Assembly: GCA_950097015.1 (NCBI GenBank)
Contig: CATNEN010000038.1
Span: 28,364,501-28,428,500, forward strand
Reading direction: 5' to 3'
DNA: 64,000 nucleotides
DNA from: Macrostomum hystrix
Taxonomy: Eukaryota; Platyhelminthes; Macrostomidae
Part shown: positions 23,442 to 33,749 of the stretch, in pieces
Layout of the letters: each line of letters begins with the position of its first letter
How positions within the stretch are numbered: the stretch's first letter is position 1
Notes under the pieces: model-generated
Databases searched by the model: none
What the model was told of the DNA's origin: nothing
What the model saw: the letters and a program-made list of their open reading frames with translations, nothing else
Position numbers and translations under genes: made by a program

Positions 23442-25711
23442 TCAGCTCAGATCAATCGCCTGCTTAGTAACCCAATCTGGAGCTTCTGACCAGATTCTGG
23501 CGCCTTCGGCACCGACGCACAGGTGACGCAGCTCCACCTTGCCAACATTGGCATCGTCCGGTCCAGCTGCAGGTAGATTATCAGATTGGTCCAATAGTTT
23601 ATAGACTAGCCAGGCATTGCACATCTCAATAGGTGGCTGGCTAACTGGCTGTTTGTTCGAGTTAATTGAGCACACTGTGGCAATGAGATCACCTGGTAGG
23701 ATTGTCAATCCTTTGGCACTAGAGTTAGTTGGATAATAGGCCTGCGGCAGTCTGGGATTAGCCTGGCCAATCAGGTGCCAGATTAACGGTTGCTGAGGCA
23801 GTTCAGGTCGGCGCACCCGATAGACGCTGACAAGTCGACCCAGCGAGTGAGTGTGCACCCTCAGTGCGAATGGCTGCAGTGGCAGTCTGCCGGTGTACTC
23901 GCAGCCCACCGTCAGGACGGAGCCGTCGATTGATTTGGCTGACACGGCTGACAGATGTACACCGGCCATCGACTGGTGAGCGGCTGGACTGCGCTGGTAG
24001 CCGAGGATAACACCCGGCAGGCTTGGTCGCTGAACCTGGCGGGACCTGAACTCATTCTGAACTGATGCTCGGCGACCGAGGCTTGAGTAATGAACCTGGT
24101 TGATGATCGAAGGGCTTCTTGGTGTTCGAATGGGATTTCTCAGTTGTGGGGGCTACCGAGAGTCTATAAGCTGACACCCGAACTTTCTCATTTTAAGCCA
24201 GTGTACGCTCGGCTCTCAAGGACGAGCCACCCCCGCCTTCGGGGAGTCAGTGGCACAGCGGTTAACGCGCAGGATCCAAGGTCCCTGAGCTCGATTCCGC
24301 GGCGAGGCCACACTCATTTTACGCCCTTGAAGGCCAATCTCCAAGGCACAGTGAGAGTGTACACTGTCTGACGATGAGAAAGTCAGGGCAGATGTACACA
24401 CCTGTGTGAGCGTGTGCCTGCGTCCAGTATCTGTGTGCGTGTGTGCTCAGGAGTCAGCGAAATGGGCAGAATTGCCTCCTCGCTGGCTGCGGGTCTAGTG
24501 TCACCAAATGATGTGCCATTGCCCGCAGCCCTCTTGCAATTATTATTATTATTATTATCCCGAGCCTTGTCTCCGCAGCTGCGCCCTGTGGCCTCGCCGC
24601 GGATTCGATCACGGGAAGTTTCTAACCTCGTTTTTTTGCTCTGACCCCCCCTGAGTGAGAGGTAAGGGAGTGGATGAAATTTTGTGTATGCAAGAGATGA
24701 TGAATAAGTAGAGAGAGGATAGCGAATGGATAGGGAGGGAGGGAGAGGGAGGGAGATGATAGATAGTTAGGGAGCGGATGATTGATAGGTAGGGAGTGGA
24801 TGATGAATAGGAAGGGAGCGGATGATGAATAGGAAGGGAGCGGATGATGAATAGGAAGGGAGCGGATGATGAATAGGAAGGGAGCGGATGATGAATAGGA
24901 AGGGAGCGGATGATGAATAGGAAGGGAGCGGATGATGAATAGTTAGGCAGCGGATGATAGACAGTTAGGGAGCGGATGATGAATGGATAGGGAGCGGATG
25001 ATGAATGGGTAGGGAGCGGATGATGAATGGGTAGGGAGCGGATGATAGATAAAAAGTACAGGTAGAGAGCAGCAAAGGATACAGTTCATATTCACCAACC
25101 TGCAGTACCAGGTGCCCTCCGCCGTAGTACTTCCGGTCGCCGACGGGCATAACAATGCCTTGCGGCAGGCGAAACGCCGGCGAGTAGCTTGAGTAGGCAT
25201 ACAGATACCGCAGCCCTACTGAGCACATCTCTTTGTTGGCGTTGCTAGGGGCCGATTTCTCATCGTCAGCTTCGGTCTCCCGACTATGGCCGCAATTCCA
25301 CCAACCGCTGTTGGCCGCACCGTCTGGCAGTTCGGCGCATTCAGCCAGGAGCATGTGGTGCAACACCGCATGGCTGCCAACGGTTGCTAGGCTAACTAAG
25401 TGTGGCTCAAATTCAACTACATATATAGGCTGAGTTGCCGAGGAGTTGTTCGCATCCTGAAGGCTAATTGATGTGCACAGGTAAGCACCAGGCTGTTGGG
25501 CAGGTAGAGCACTGGGCGGCAGATGAATGCTCATTGTATAGAGCCTTGCTGCACGATCTTCGTGTTGATCAGTATGGTAAGACGCTAGGGCTAATATCAG
25601 AAGCATTGCGAGGCAGACTAAAACCAGTGCAATGGCTTGCCTATTGCCGCGCAGTCTGCATCCGGGAAGTAGGAAGTTGCGACAGATACACCTGAGAATG
25701 GATTCCATCAC
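23442..25711 (-). CDS. PHM: Membrane-anchored peptidylglycine alpha-hydroxylating monooxygenase, 2 exons
   Basis: Exons 25711-25100 and 24095-23442 join in phase 0 to 1266 nt, or 421 residues. The exon join falls exactly inside the conserved VLQ/VHY motif. PHM performs the copper- and ascorbate-dependent hydroxylation of C-terminal glycine, the first step of neuropeptide amidation in the secretory pathway (family knowledge). All expected copper ligands are visible: the His pair in LHHMLLAEC, the His in LQVHY, both His in RVHTHSLG, and the Met in IEMCNAW. Other family hallmarks are LPQAYYP and GDLIATVC. A hydrophobic segment at about residues 25-45 (AIALVLVCLAMLLILALA) with a basic N-terminus suggests a type II anchor. 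No lyase (PAL) domain is present, as in invertebrates where PHM and PAL are separate genes. The intron holds an S1 SINE and a 22-bp array. No AATAAA was seen close to the stop. Confidence 0.92.
24245..24560 (+). mobile_element. Near-complete SINE S1 in the PHM intron
   Basis: Head with A box (cagtggcacagcggttaacg) and B box (gagctcgattccgcggcgag), the full body, the conserved 3' part (gtgtcaccaaatgatgtgcc, attgcccgcagccctcttgc) and a (att)n tail of about six units at 24540-24558. It lacks the short gcgcagccgcgg-aag segment seen in other copies. It lies antisense to the PHM transcript. Confidence 0.88.
24561..24625 (-). mobile_element. S1 head fragment, inverted, abutting the previous copy
   Basis: On the minus strand this reads gatcgaatccgcggcgaggc, cacagggcgcagctgcgg, acaaggctcggg. 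That is the B-box and early body of S1, placed tail-to-tail with the copy at 24245-24560. Confidence 0.7.
24710..25060. repeat. 22-bp tandem array in the PHM intron
   Basis: About 13 copies of a 22-bp unit (gagcggatgatgaataggaa plus gg) with diverged ends. It continues to about 40 nt from the donor of PHM exon 1. Confidence 0.93.
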
Positions 25712-25942
25712 TGTTCTGTTGCTGCTTTGTTGGTGAGTGTAGCAAGGAAGGCTATTATATAACAGACTATAGTTAGTTGTCTGTATTTATAGTGCATGCA
25801 GAGAATAGAAAGAGCGCGTCGTGTCTTCTATAACCATCATATCATATTATGCATAGCCCGATTTTTTATGCCTTTTCGTTTTCTCTTAGCTATTTTCCAT
25901 CCACGGAACAATTAAAGTCAGACCAACATTGGTGTACATTTG
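25712..25942. other. PHM upstream spacer
   Basis: This should hold the PHM 5' UTR and promoter. On the minus strand a TATA-like run (ttatataata) lies about 45 nt upstream of the ATG. The spacer ends at the 14-bp target-site duplication of the LINE. Confidence 0.4.
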
Positions 25943-25956
25943 GCAAGTATCCTAAT

Positions 25957-27707
25957 AATAATAATAATAGTTACACTCCACGCCGACCACAGAAGTGGCC
26001 AAGAGGGGGGAGCGTCAAAACGCGCGTTTCAGTGCCAGGTCTCTGACGTGCTTCACGCCTGCCGCCTGGCTGGGTGCTCGGGCGTCTTCAAAAAGGCGGT
26101 CAATATAGCGGGCTGTACGTCCCTGGCCGCGCCTGCGCGGTCCCTGCGAGGTCCACAGCAGGACATCCTGCAGCGGCTCTGGGCAGTAGGCTTCGGCGCG
26201 GATGACATGCCCGGCCAGCCGCAGTCGCCGCTGACTCAGCAGGACAGAAGGCCGCGTTAGGCGCGCACGCTGGTACAGGGACTCGGTTGTCTCGCTGCCA
26301 GGGCCGCGGCGGGCGCCGAAAGCGGCGCGAACTAGGGCCGCATGCGCCGCGTCGAGCTGCGCCTCGAGCGCCCCGGTCATCGTCCAGGTCTCAGCATTGT
26401 ACAAGAGGGCGGTCTCGACAACTGCCTGGAACAGCTGGGACCTGGCGCCGTTCGACAGGGCCTCGGAGAGTAGCACCGCCCGCACAGAACGGTAGGCGGC
26501 CCAGGCCTTGCCGCGTCGTCTCGCCAGGTCGTCGCCCACGTCAGGCACCAGTCCGCCGAGGTAGACGAACTGACGGCACTTCGGGAGCACGGTCCCGGGG
26601 CCGTCACCGTCTCTTAGTCGAATCTCGGCAGGTAGGTTTTGCGGCACCGTCAGCACCTCGGTCTTCATGGCGTTGATAGCGAGGCCGACCCTCGCCGCCG
26701 CCGCAGTCAGGCCATCCAGCAGCCGTTGGGCGCCTTCGGCCGTCGTAGACAGCAGGGCAAGGTCGTCCGCGTAGCCGAGGACAGACAACTTCTTCTCCGG
26801 GTGCCGTCGACTAGTGCGTCTTTGAAGCAGAAAACCGTCCTCTGCAGTCGGCAGGCCGGTCCTGAGCACCCAGTCCATCACCAGCACGAAAAGAAAAGGC
26901 GCCAGGGTGTCACCCTGCAGCACTCCGGAGGTAGTGCTGAACAGGTCCGACGGTCCGTCTGGCGTCGCTACCACAGCGGTGGTGTCCTGATACAGTGCCA
27001 TGATGGCGGAGATCAGCTGCTGCGGTATGTTGTAGGCACGGAGCACGTGAGGCAGCGCGCCGCGGGCCACCGAGTCGAAAGCTTTGAGAAAGTCAACAAA
27101 GATGACGACAAGGCTTGACTGGTGGATGCGCGCCTCCTCGATGATGCGACGGAGGGCCAGGATCTGAGTCACCGTGCCGCGACGGGGCCGGAACCCATTC
27201 TGCTCGTACCGCAGAAACGAGTCCAGCACAGGCTGTAACCGTGCTAACAGCACCCGGTTGAACAGCTTCGCGGCACAGGACATGAGCGAGATCCCGCGAT
27301 GCTCCTCCTTCTTTGTAGTGCCCGGCTTCTTCGGGATGCCGACGATGGTGGCCTGGGTCCACTCGCGGGGCGCAGGGCCTCCCGCCAGGACGCCGTTCAT
27401 CACGCGGGCCACCTCGGTGGCAACCCTTGTGACTCGCAGTGCCTCTACGGGGACCTCATCCGGACCGGGGGCGCGGCCTCCCGGTGCCCTGCGGGCGAAT
27501 TCCACGATGTCGGTGCTGGTCACTGGACTGGTGTCGAAGTCCTCCTGCCGCGGTAGCGCCACCTCGGGGGGCAGCGGCATCTCGTTCGGCAGAGTCGGCG
27601 GCGGCGCGTTGACAATGGCGGCGAAGAAGGTGCGCAGCTCGTTTCTGCGCTCCTCGGCAGTATCGCCAGCCAGGTTGAGCGCCGCTTTCGTTTTCGTTCG
27701 TTTCGTT
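25957..27707 (-). mobile_element. 5'-truncated LINE (non-LTR retrotransposon) with 14-bp target-site duplication
   Basis: The sequence gcaagtatcctaat occurs at 25943-25956 and at 27708-27721, exactly flanking the element. On the minus strand the element ends in a (att)n tail of five units against the right-hand duplication. Its 5' end at 27707 cuts into the coding region, as expected for abortive target-primed reverse transcription. The exact duplication and the intact frame suggest a fairly recent insertion. The tail resembles that of the S1 SINEs. Confidence 0.9.
26015..27706 (-). pseudogene. LINE reverse transcriptase, N-terminally truncated frame
   Basis: One uninterrupted minus-strand frame of about 563 codons from the element boundary to the stop. 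Visible RT motifs in order: GIPKKPGTTKKEEHRGISLM, FRPRRGTVTQIL, FVDFLKAFDS (palm A), GVLQGDTLAPFLF, LGYADDLALL (catalytic YADD), FVYLGGLV. The C-terminal part has ETALLYNAETWTMT and LRLAGHVIRAE-type motifs as in several LINE clades. The endonuclease and any first ORF are missing, so the copy cannot retrotranspose by itself. The open frame continues about 23 codons upstream into host flank, so no start codon belongs to the element. I cannot assign the clade with confidence. Confidence 0.88.
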
Positions 27708-27721
27708 GCAAGTATCCTAAT

Positions 27722-28080
27722 GTACATTAAGGAGGCAAGGGGTTGAATGTACGCTTGGTTGGAAATTCCTGCCAAGGTCTAATCTCTCTCCCCACCATAG
27801 CCCCACCACCCCAAACTCAAACGCCGCATTCAAAGTGTCAAATTAATTTGAACGCTTGACAGCACCAAAAATGTTTAATACTGTCTTTGAGTATTTCAAT
27901 GTGTTTTGTAATTTAAAACAAATTATCTTTCACCTGCGCCTCGAATTGATCAATCTTAGACACTATTTTAGATTGAAAGTAATGAGAACAAGCCCGAGCT
28001 GAAACAACGACTAGGGTCCTTATTCGTTCACTTACTATTGTCGCTACTTAACTTGACTATCACATAGTTTCGTATCTCTA
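27722..28080. other. Spacer, nothing recognised
   Basis: Unique AT-rich sequence between the LINE flank and the next satellite, with no supported gene. Confidence 0.5.
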
Positions 28081-29060
28081 AGCCATTTTGTTTTAACAGG
28101 TTCTTTACTTTCTATGCTAAACACTCTGCTAATGTATGATTGATTAACCTGTCAATTTATTCTCTACCTGATAGATTTACCTGTTAGTCTATGGTCTTAC
28201 CTGTTAAATTTACTGGTTGATCTATGATCTGCTTGTTAGATTCACCTATTAGTCTATATGGCCTTTACCTGTTAGATTCACCGATTTAATCTATGGTGTA
28301 CTTGTCAGGTTTACCTGTAAATCTATTGGTCTTATCTCTTAGATTCAACTGTTAATCTATGGTCTTATCTGTTAGATTCACCTGTTAATAATCTATGGTC
28401 TTATCTGGTAGATTCACCTGTAAATCTATTAGTCTTATCTCTTAGATTCACCTGTTAATCTATGGTCTTATCTGTTAGATTCACCTGTTAATCTATGGTC
28501 TTATCTGGTAGATTCACCTGTTAATCTATGGTCTTATCTGTTAGATTCACCTGTTAATAATCTATGGTCTTATCTGGTAGATTCACCTGTTAATCTATGG
28601 TCTTATCTGTTAGAAACACCTGTTAATCTATGGTCTTATCTGTTAGATTCACCTGTTAATAATCTATGGTCTTATCTGGTAGATTCACCTGTTAATCTAT
28701 TGGTCTTATCTGTTAGATTCACCTGTTAATCTATGGTCTTATCTGTTAGATTCACCTGTTAATCTATGGTCTTATCTGTTAGATTTACCTGTTAATCTAT
28801 GGTCTTATCTGTTAGATTCACCTGTTAATCTATGGTCTTATCTGGTAGATTCACCTGTTAATCTATTGGTCTTATCTGTTAGATTCACCTGTTAATCTAT
28901 GGTCTTATCTGTTAGATTCACCTGTTAATCTATGGTCTTATCTGTTAGATTCACCTGTTAATCTATGGTCTTATCTGTTAGATTCACCTGTTAATCTATG
29001 GTCTTATCTGGTAGATTCACCTGTTAATCTATGGTCTACCTGTTAGATTGACCTGTTGAT
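28080..29060. repeat. 33-bp tandem array
   Basis: About 29 copies of a 33-bp unit (ggtcttatctgttagattca, cctgttaatctat). Variants contain a duplicated aat (ttaataatc) or a g in tctggtag. It lies downstream of the PLAC8-type gene. Confidence 0.95.
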
Positions 29061-29268
29061 CTTTGGTCCAGAAGTACACGAAAATACATGACAAAATTCT
29101 TTTTGCACTGATCCCAGAGACACAAGTATAATTAATAATAAGACAAAAGCCCGCTCTCGCTTTATCAACAAAACGAGCGTGACCCAGCAGATCATAGAGG
29201 GTCAATTGTAAGCAAGTTTATAAAACAGGAATGTTCAATTGCTTGGCCGGTGTGATGTGAGCAGTGAT

Positions 29269-32204
29269 TTATTCTCTGTAGATGTACTGCTGTGGAACGC
29301 TGAAGGTCTTGACCTCTTGACCTTCTTGGATCATTGCGCAGAAACCGCAGAAGAACCAAATGCAATAGTCGGATAGGCAATTTCCTGGAATGCCCTGGTG
29401 CTGACGGATCTTTCCACGAATCAGCGGACCGAGAATGCAGCACAGACCGCAGGCCATGCCGAGGCCGCAGAGGAAGCAGCTCTGACCAACCGCCTCGGCG
29501 TTCATGCCGAATGTGTAGCAGGGCACGAAGTATGTGATCAGGCAGAGGCCTACAGGTTATGCAAAATCAAAACTCATGATGGATTAAAAGTTTGAGTCAA
29601 ATATTCTTTGAATTGGTTATATTTTAGTCATATTTTTCGGTCACGTACGCTCGTAATATTTGGGTTATGTAATTTTTGGTTTATGTAATATTTTGGTCAT
29701 GTAATATTTTGGTCATGAAATCTTTCAGTCATGTAAACTTTGGGTCATGTAAACTTTGGGTCATATAAACTTTGGGTCATGTAAACTATGGGTCATGTAA
29801 TATTTTGGTCATAAAATATTTTGGTCATGAAATCTTTCAGTCATGTAAAATTTGGGTCATGAAATATTGGGTAAAATTTTTGGGTCCCATCATTTTGGGT
29901 CATTTCCTATTTTAGACAAGTCTTGTAATCTTTCCAGCTGCCTTAATCGTTTCCGGTGATCTTGAGTGCGTGCATTCAGCGTGATTGGTTGCGGCAAGCA
30001 AGCTCGAAAGAGCTCGCTTCGCTCGCTCTTTCTCGCTATCTATATCTATCTATCTAGCTATCTATCTATCTATCTATCTCTAGCATGGCCGTAGGCAGTT
30101 TGGTGATCAATCTCTCGAGCCACACCCTCACAGGAGACGAACTCAGTGTTTTAAGTAGAGGTCAAAACCTTGTTCCGGCCCCCACTCGGGTCGGTGCCAG
30201 TGTCTTTTTAGACTCTATTTCGAATCTTAAACAGAGGATTGCACTGAACTCACTTATGCAATGCCGCACTTGTAGTAGAGGTTGTAGCCTAGTGGTTAGG
30301 GCGTCGGACTCACGACTTGAAGGTCGGGGGTTCGATTCCTGACTCCCCTGAACAATTTGTGTCCTTTAGCAAGACACTTAACTCTGCATTGCTTCAGTTC
30401 ACCCAGCTGTTAAATGGGTACCAGCATCAGCTGGGATAATTGAAGGTGGGTGTGGCGTCCCCCCAGTCCATGGACTGAACAGCTGTACGCAGCCTTCAGA
30501 TGCGCCGCGCATTAGCTGCAGCTGTGCTGTCGGCTGCACATCTGACCCAATTGGGGCAGGTGTAATCATCACTTGTAGTTACACTCCTCGAGCTTGCATT
30601 CCTACCAGATCAAGGAAATATTTCAGGAACTCCGTAGCGAACAGATAATCAGCAACCAGCAATTGCTTGCCTGATTCCTCCCCTGGAAGCAAGGGACAGG
30701 ATCTTCTATCTGCTCCCTAAAGTCCATAAGTACCCAGCCACTTGGCCTATTCCTGGTATTCCACCCAGCAGGCCCATTGTTTCTGACTGCAGCTCCGAGA
30801 GCTACATGAGCGCGAAGTTTATAGACCATTTTCTACAACCAATGGCTAGAGAACAGGTTTCGTACATCCGGGACGCTAAAGCGACATTCGCTCCCAGTCT
30901 TTACAAACGCTACATTGATGACATCTTCATGGTGTTTGTGGGAACTGAAACTCAGTTAAAGCAGCTCCTTAAACCAACATTTAAATGAGTTCGACGCCAG
31001 TATCAAACTTTCTTTGCAGTACAGCCAAGACTGTATCCTCGACTGTCGCGTTTCCCTCAGCAACGTAGGAAACACCAATATTTAAAATACTTCAATCTAC
31101 TTCAAGCCAACCGACTCTCGCCAATTGCTTAATCCGGACTCTTTCCATCCGGGGCACACCTTCAAAGGCATTTTGAAGTCCCAGTTCCTACGCTATACCC
31201 GCCGCTGCACACGCAAGGTTGACTTTGACCGGTCTTGCTCGAGCCTGACGAGCATCCTTAAGAAACAAGGACACTCGGTCCACTCCATCCGTAACGCCAA
31301 GAAATCAGCTTTCATCCAACTTGGCTTTTTCACCGACTGCCAGTTGGACTTTGGCTTCCGCAACTGCAACAATGAAACCTGTCGGGTGTGTAGACAACAC
31401 GGCCACTTCGGCCAGATCTGTCCAGGATCCATTTCCACCGAAATGATTTACAGAATTTGCCAGAAGGTCCGCCGTGACTCCAGAAACGTGGTGTATTCAA
31501 TCCTATGCAGGAGCTGCAATGACCGGTGTGTCTACATTGGAGAGACAGGAGTGGCTCTCAAGGTTCGATTACAAGCCCACCTAAGCGACATCAAACTGGC
31601 CAAGGACACCCCCGGTCTCAAGGCATTTCCGCTCCTCAGGCCACAGCTCGCTGGATTTGCGTTTGATGGGTCTTTGGTACCTCAGCCCTGAATGCAGGCA
31701 GGAGACTCAACGCAAGAGAAGAGACATGGAGCTCAAACTCATTAACCTCCTACAAACTCAGATCCCTGCAGGTCTCAACTCCATTGACACTAATCGAAGT
31801 GCGTGCGTCCCTATAATCATTCCTACACGGACCACTCTGGGCGCATTGTACACAAAGTCCGTTCAGTTATGACTGACCATGCAGCGACGTGAACACGGTG
31901 GTGTTTTCTACGCTCGTATGTCCATCCAAACTCCCTCCGCTAACGAATGCTCAATAACTCACCTCAACCCTTTGCAGGTCTCTAACCGCACGCGACAAAA
32001 ATAAACTTATTTTAACGTGCCCATTGAACTTTTACTTGCATCTCATCAATAGTTTTAACCTCCTATGCTTATTTAAGCGCGCCTAAATACAATCTCAATA
32101 AATCAATAAATCTATCTATCTATTAGTCCCAGCCTATACTCACCGCAGTCATCGAAGCAGGCAAACAGTCCGTGTTGAAATTCCATCACTTCTGGTTCGG
32201 TCAT
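29269..32204 (-). CDS. PLAC8/cornifelin-like cysteine-rich protein, 2 exons
   Basis: Exons 32204-32144 and 29549-29269 join through a split glycine codon (TGC G/GC CTC) to give 113 residues, the usual length for this family. Exon 1 ends in ACFDDCG; exon 2 continues with LCLITYFVPCYTFG, NAEAVGQSCFL, GLCCILGPLIRGKIRQ and FFCGFCAMIQEGQEVK. These match the PLAC8 layout of a CxxxxxxPC-type segment followed by a cysteine-rich stretch and IRxxIR. The family includes small membrane-associated proteins with varied roles; no specific function is claimed. The TAA stop sits inside gaATAAAtc, so an AATAAA overlaps the stop codon. The intron of about 2.6 kb contains a small array, a Penelope-like element and a Meta SINE. 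Confidence 0.88.
29600..29905. repeat. 16-18 bp degenerate tandem array in the PLAC8-type intron
   Basis: Copies of ggtcatgtaaactttg or ggtcatgtaatatttt, well preserved at 29690-29860 and diverged outside. Confidence 0.88.
30020..30083. repeat. (tatc)n microsatellite at the left edge of the Penelope-like element
   Basis: Runs of tatctatc at 30036-30080. A similar (tcta)n run lies at 32108-32124 past the other end of the element. The element may have inserted into, or carried, this microsatellite. Confidence 0.85.
30085..32115 (+). mobile_element. Decayed Penelope-like element with GIY-YIG endonuclease, interrupted by a SINE
   Basis: The 5' frame (30085-30276) encodes VINLSSHTLTGDELSVLSRG, an N-terminal motif type of Penelope-like elements. 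A Meta SINE interrupts it at 30277-30569. RT pieces follow: RIFYLLPKVHKYP and PPSRPIVSDCSSES near 30700-30810, then YKRYIDDIFMVF near 30905-30945. The expected middle of the RT between these is missing, so there is an internal deletion. A frame break lies at about 30680, a stop at about 30987 and a further frame break after that. 31125-31691 holds the linker and a GIY-YIG-type domain (VVYSILCRSCND, CVYIGETGVALKVRLQAHLS). Presence of GIY-YIG separates canonical Penelope from endonuclease-lacking relatives (family knowledge). It is non-functional. Confidence 0.85.
30277..30569 (+). mobile_element. Complete Meta-domain SINE with 10-bp target-site duplication
   Basis: The duplication cacttgtagt sits at 30267-30276 and 30570-30579. 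The tRNA-like head has an A box (tagcctagtggttagggcg) and a B box (gggggttcgattcct). The central domain (gtcctttagcaagacactta, cttcagttcacccagctgtt, aaatgggtaccagcatcagc) fits the Meta-type core known from SINEs of diverse animals. The 3' part carries cagtccatggactgaacagc. It is nested in the Penelope-like element, so it is the younger insertion. Confidence 0.88.
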
Positions 32205-32560
32205 TTGTAACGTTTCCCTGGGCTACTAAATATTTGGCTTAATATCACTGCTGGTATTTTCTAGACAGTTCTAACAGAGTTCATTTTTGTGTTTAATCTC
32301 ATGCAAAATTTCGGCACCTTATAGCTCGTAGCAGCATAGAAAAGTATTTTTCTATGGACTAGATAAGTTATCAAAGTAAAACCAACTCAAATTTGAGCTA
32401 GACTGAAAAATTGTACACGCTGACAAAATGCTATCATGAAAGCCCACAGCAGATATATGAGTAAGCTTCGACATGACTAGCTGCTTCTGGCAGGAAAAAA
32501 GCACAATTGTACAGAAGGATAAATATTACTCGCCTGCTTTACTAATGACCCCCAGTCTTA
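32205..32560. other. Upstream region of the PLAC8-type gene
   Basis: AT-rich sequence that should contain the PLAC8-type promoter and 5' UTR. No clear element is visible. Confidence 0.4.
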
Positions 32561-33355
32561 AAAATGACCTCCGCTAACCTTAAAGTGACCTCCACTAACC
32601 TTAAAGTGACCTCCGCTAACCTTAAAGTGACCTCCGCTATCCTTAAAGTGATCTCCGCTAACCTTAAAGTGACCTCCGCTAACCTTAAAGTGACCTCCGC
32701 TAACCTTAAAGTGACCTCCGCTAACCTTAACGTGACCTCCGCTAACCTTAAAGTGACCTCCGCTAACCTTAAAGTGACCTCCGCTAACCTTAAAGTGACC
32801 TCCGCTAACCTTAAAGTAGCGGATCTCCGCTTACCTTAAAGTGATCTCCGCTAACCTTAAAGTGACCTCCGCTAACCTTAAAGTGACCTCCGCTAACCTT
32901 AAAGTGATCTCCGCTAACCTTAAAGTGACCTCCGCTAACCTTAAAGTGACCTCCGCTAACCTTAAAGTGATCTCCGCTAACCTTAAAGTGACCTCCGCTA
33001 ACCTTAAAGTGACCTACGCTAACTTAAAAATGACCTCTGCTAGTTTGAAATCGACCTCCGCGAGCTTAAAAGTGACCTCCGCTAACTTTAAAGTGACCTC
33101 CGCTAACGTTGAAATAGACCTCCGCTAACCTGAAAGTGACCTCCACTAGCTTGAAAGTGACCTCCACTAGCTTGAAAGTGACCTCCACTAGCTTGAAAGT
33201 GACCTCCACTAGCTTGAAAGTGACCTCCACTAGCTTGAAAGTGACCTCCACTAGCTTGAAAGTGACCTCCACTAGCTTGAAAGTGACCTCCACTAGCTTG
33301 AAAGTGACCTCCACTAGCTTGAAAGTGACCTCCGCTAACTTAAAAGTGACCTCTG
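32560..33355. repeat. 21-bp tandem array in two homogenised halves
   Basis: About 37 copies. The left half (to about 33010) uses gacctccgctaaccttaaag plus t; the right half (33135-33330) uses gacctccactagcttgaaag plus t. A mixed zone lies between. Open frames such as VTSANLK or VTSTSLK repeats result from the 21-bp length and are not taken as coding. Confidence 0.95.
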
Positions 33356-33749
33356 CTAAATATTGTCAAATTTTCTACTTTATGATGGTATAAGGAAAAA
33401 ATCACGTTCTTAAATTAGTAAAATATATGTTTTCTTGCACGATTACTAGTTGCGCTAGCATCAGAAAAATAGCGTATTTGATAATTTATCAGTAATTTAT
33501 TGCTGTTCAAACATAACAGCAAAGATTAAAAAACCAAAATTATTTTATCGGATACTATTATATGCTACTACTGACAGCTGAGTAGCATCAATGCGTGTGT
33601 GCAGCCCTTTTTACCAGGAAGGAATGTAAAAAATAACGACTGGTCAAATATCGAAAAGCTAAAAAAATATTATTAACTTCTTTGAACGAAAACAGGCAAT
33701 ATGAAAAAGGTGAAAAGTAAGAAAGCTTCACTTCACACTTATCAACGAA

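Noticed and set aside
26287-27746. Plus-strand frames across the LINE
   Set aside because: GC-rich shadows of the reverse transcriptase on the minus strand.
30290-30350. tRNA gene
   Set aside because: A and B boxes are present but belong to the head of a SINE with a target-site duplication. The cloverleaf is not convincing, and the same applies to the S1 heads.
32564-33393. Repeat proteins of VTSANLK / VTSTSLK type
   Set aside because: They come from the 21-bp array, which is open on both strands with no start context or splice partners.
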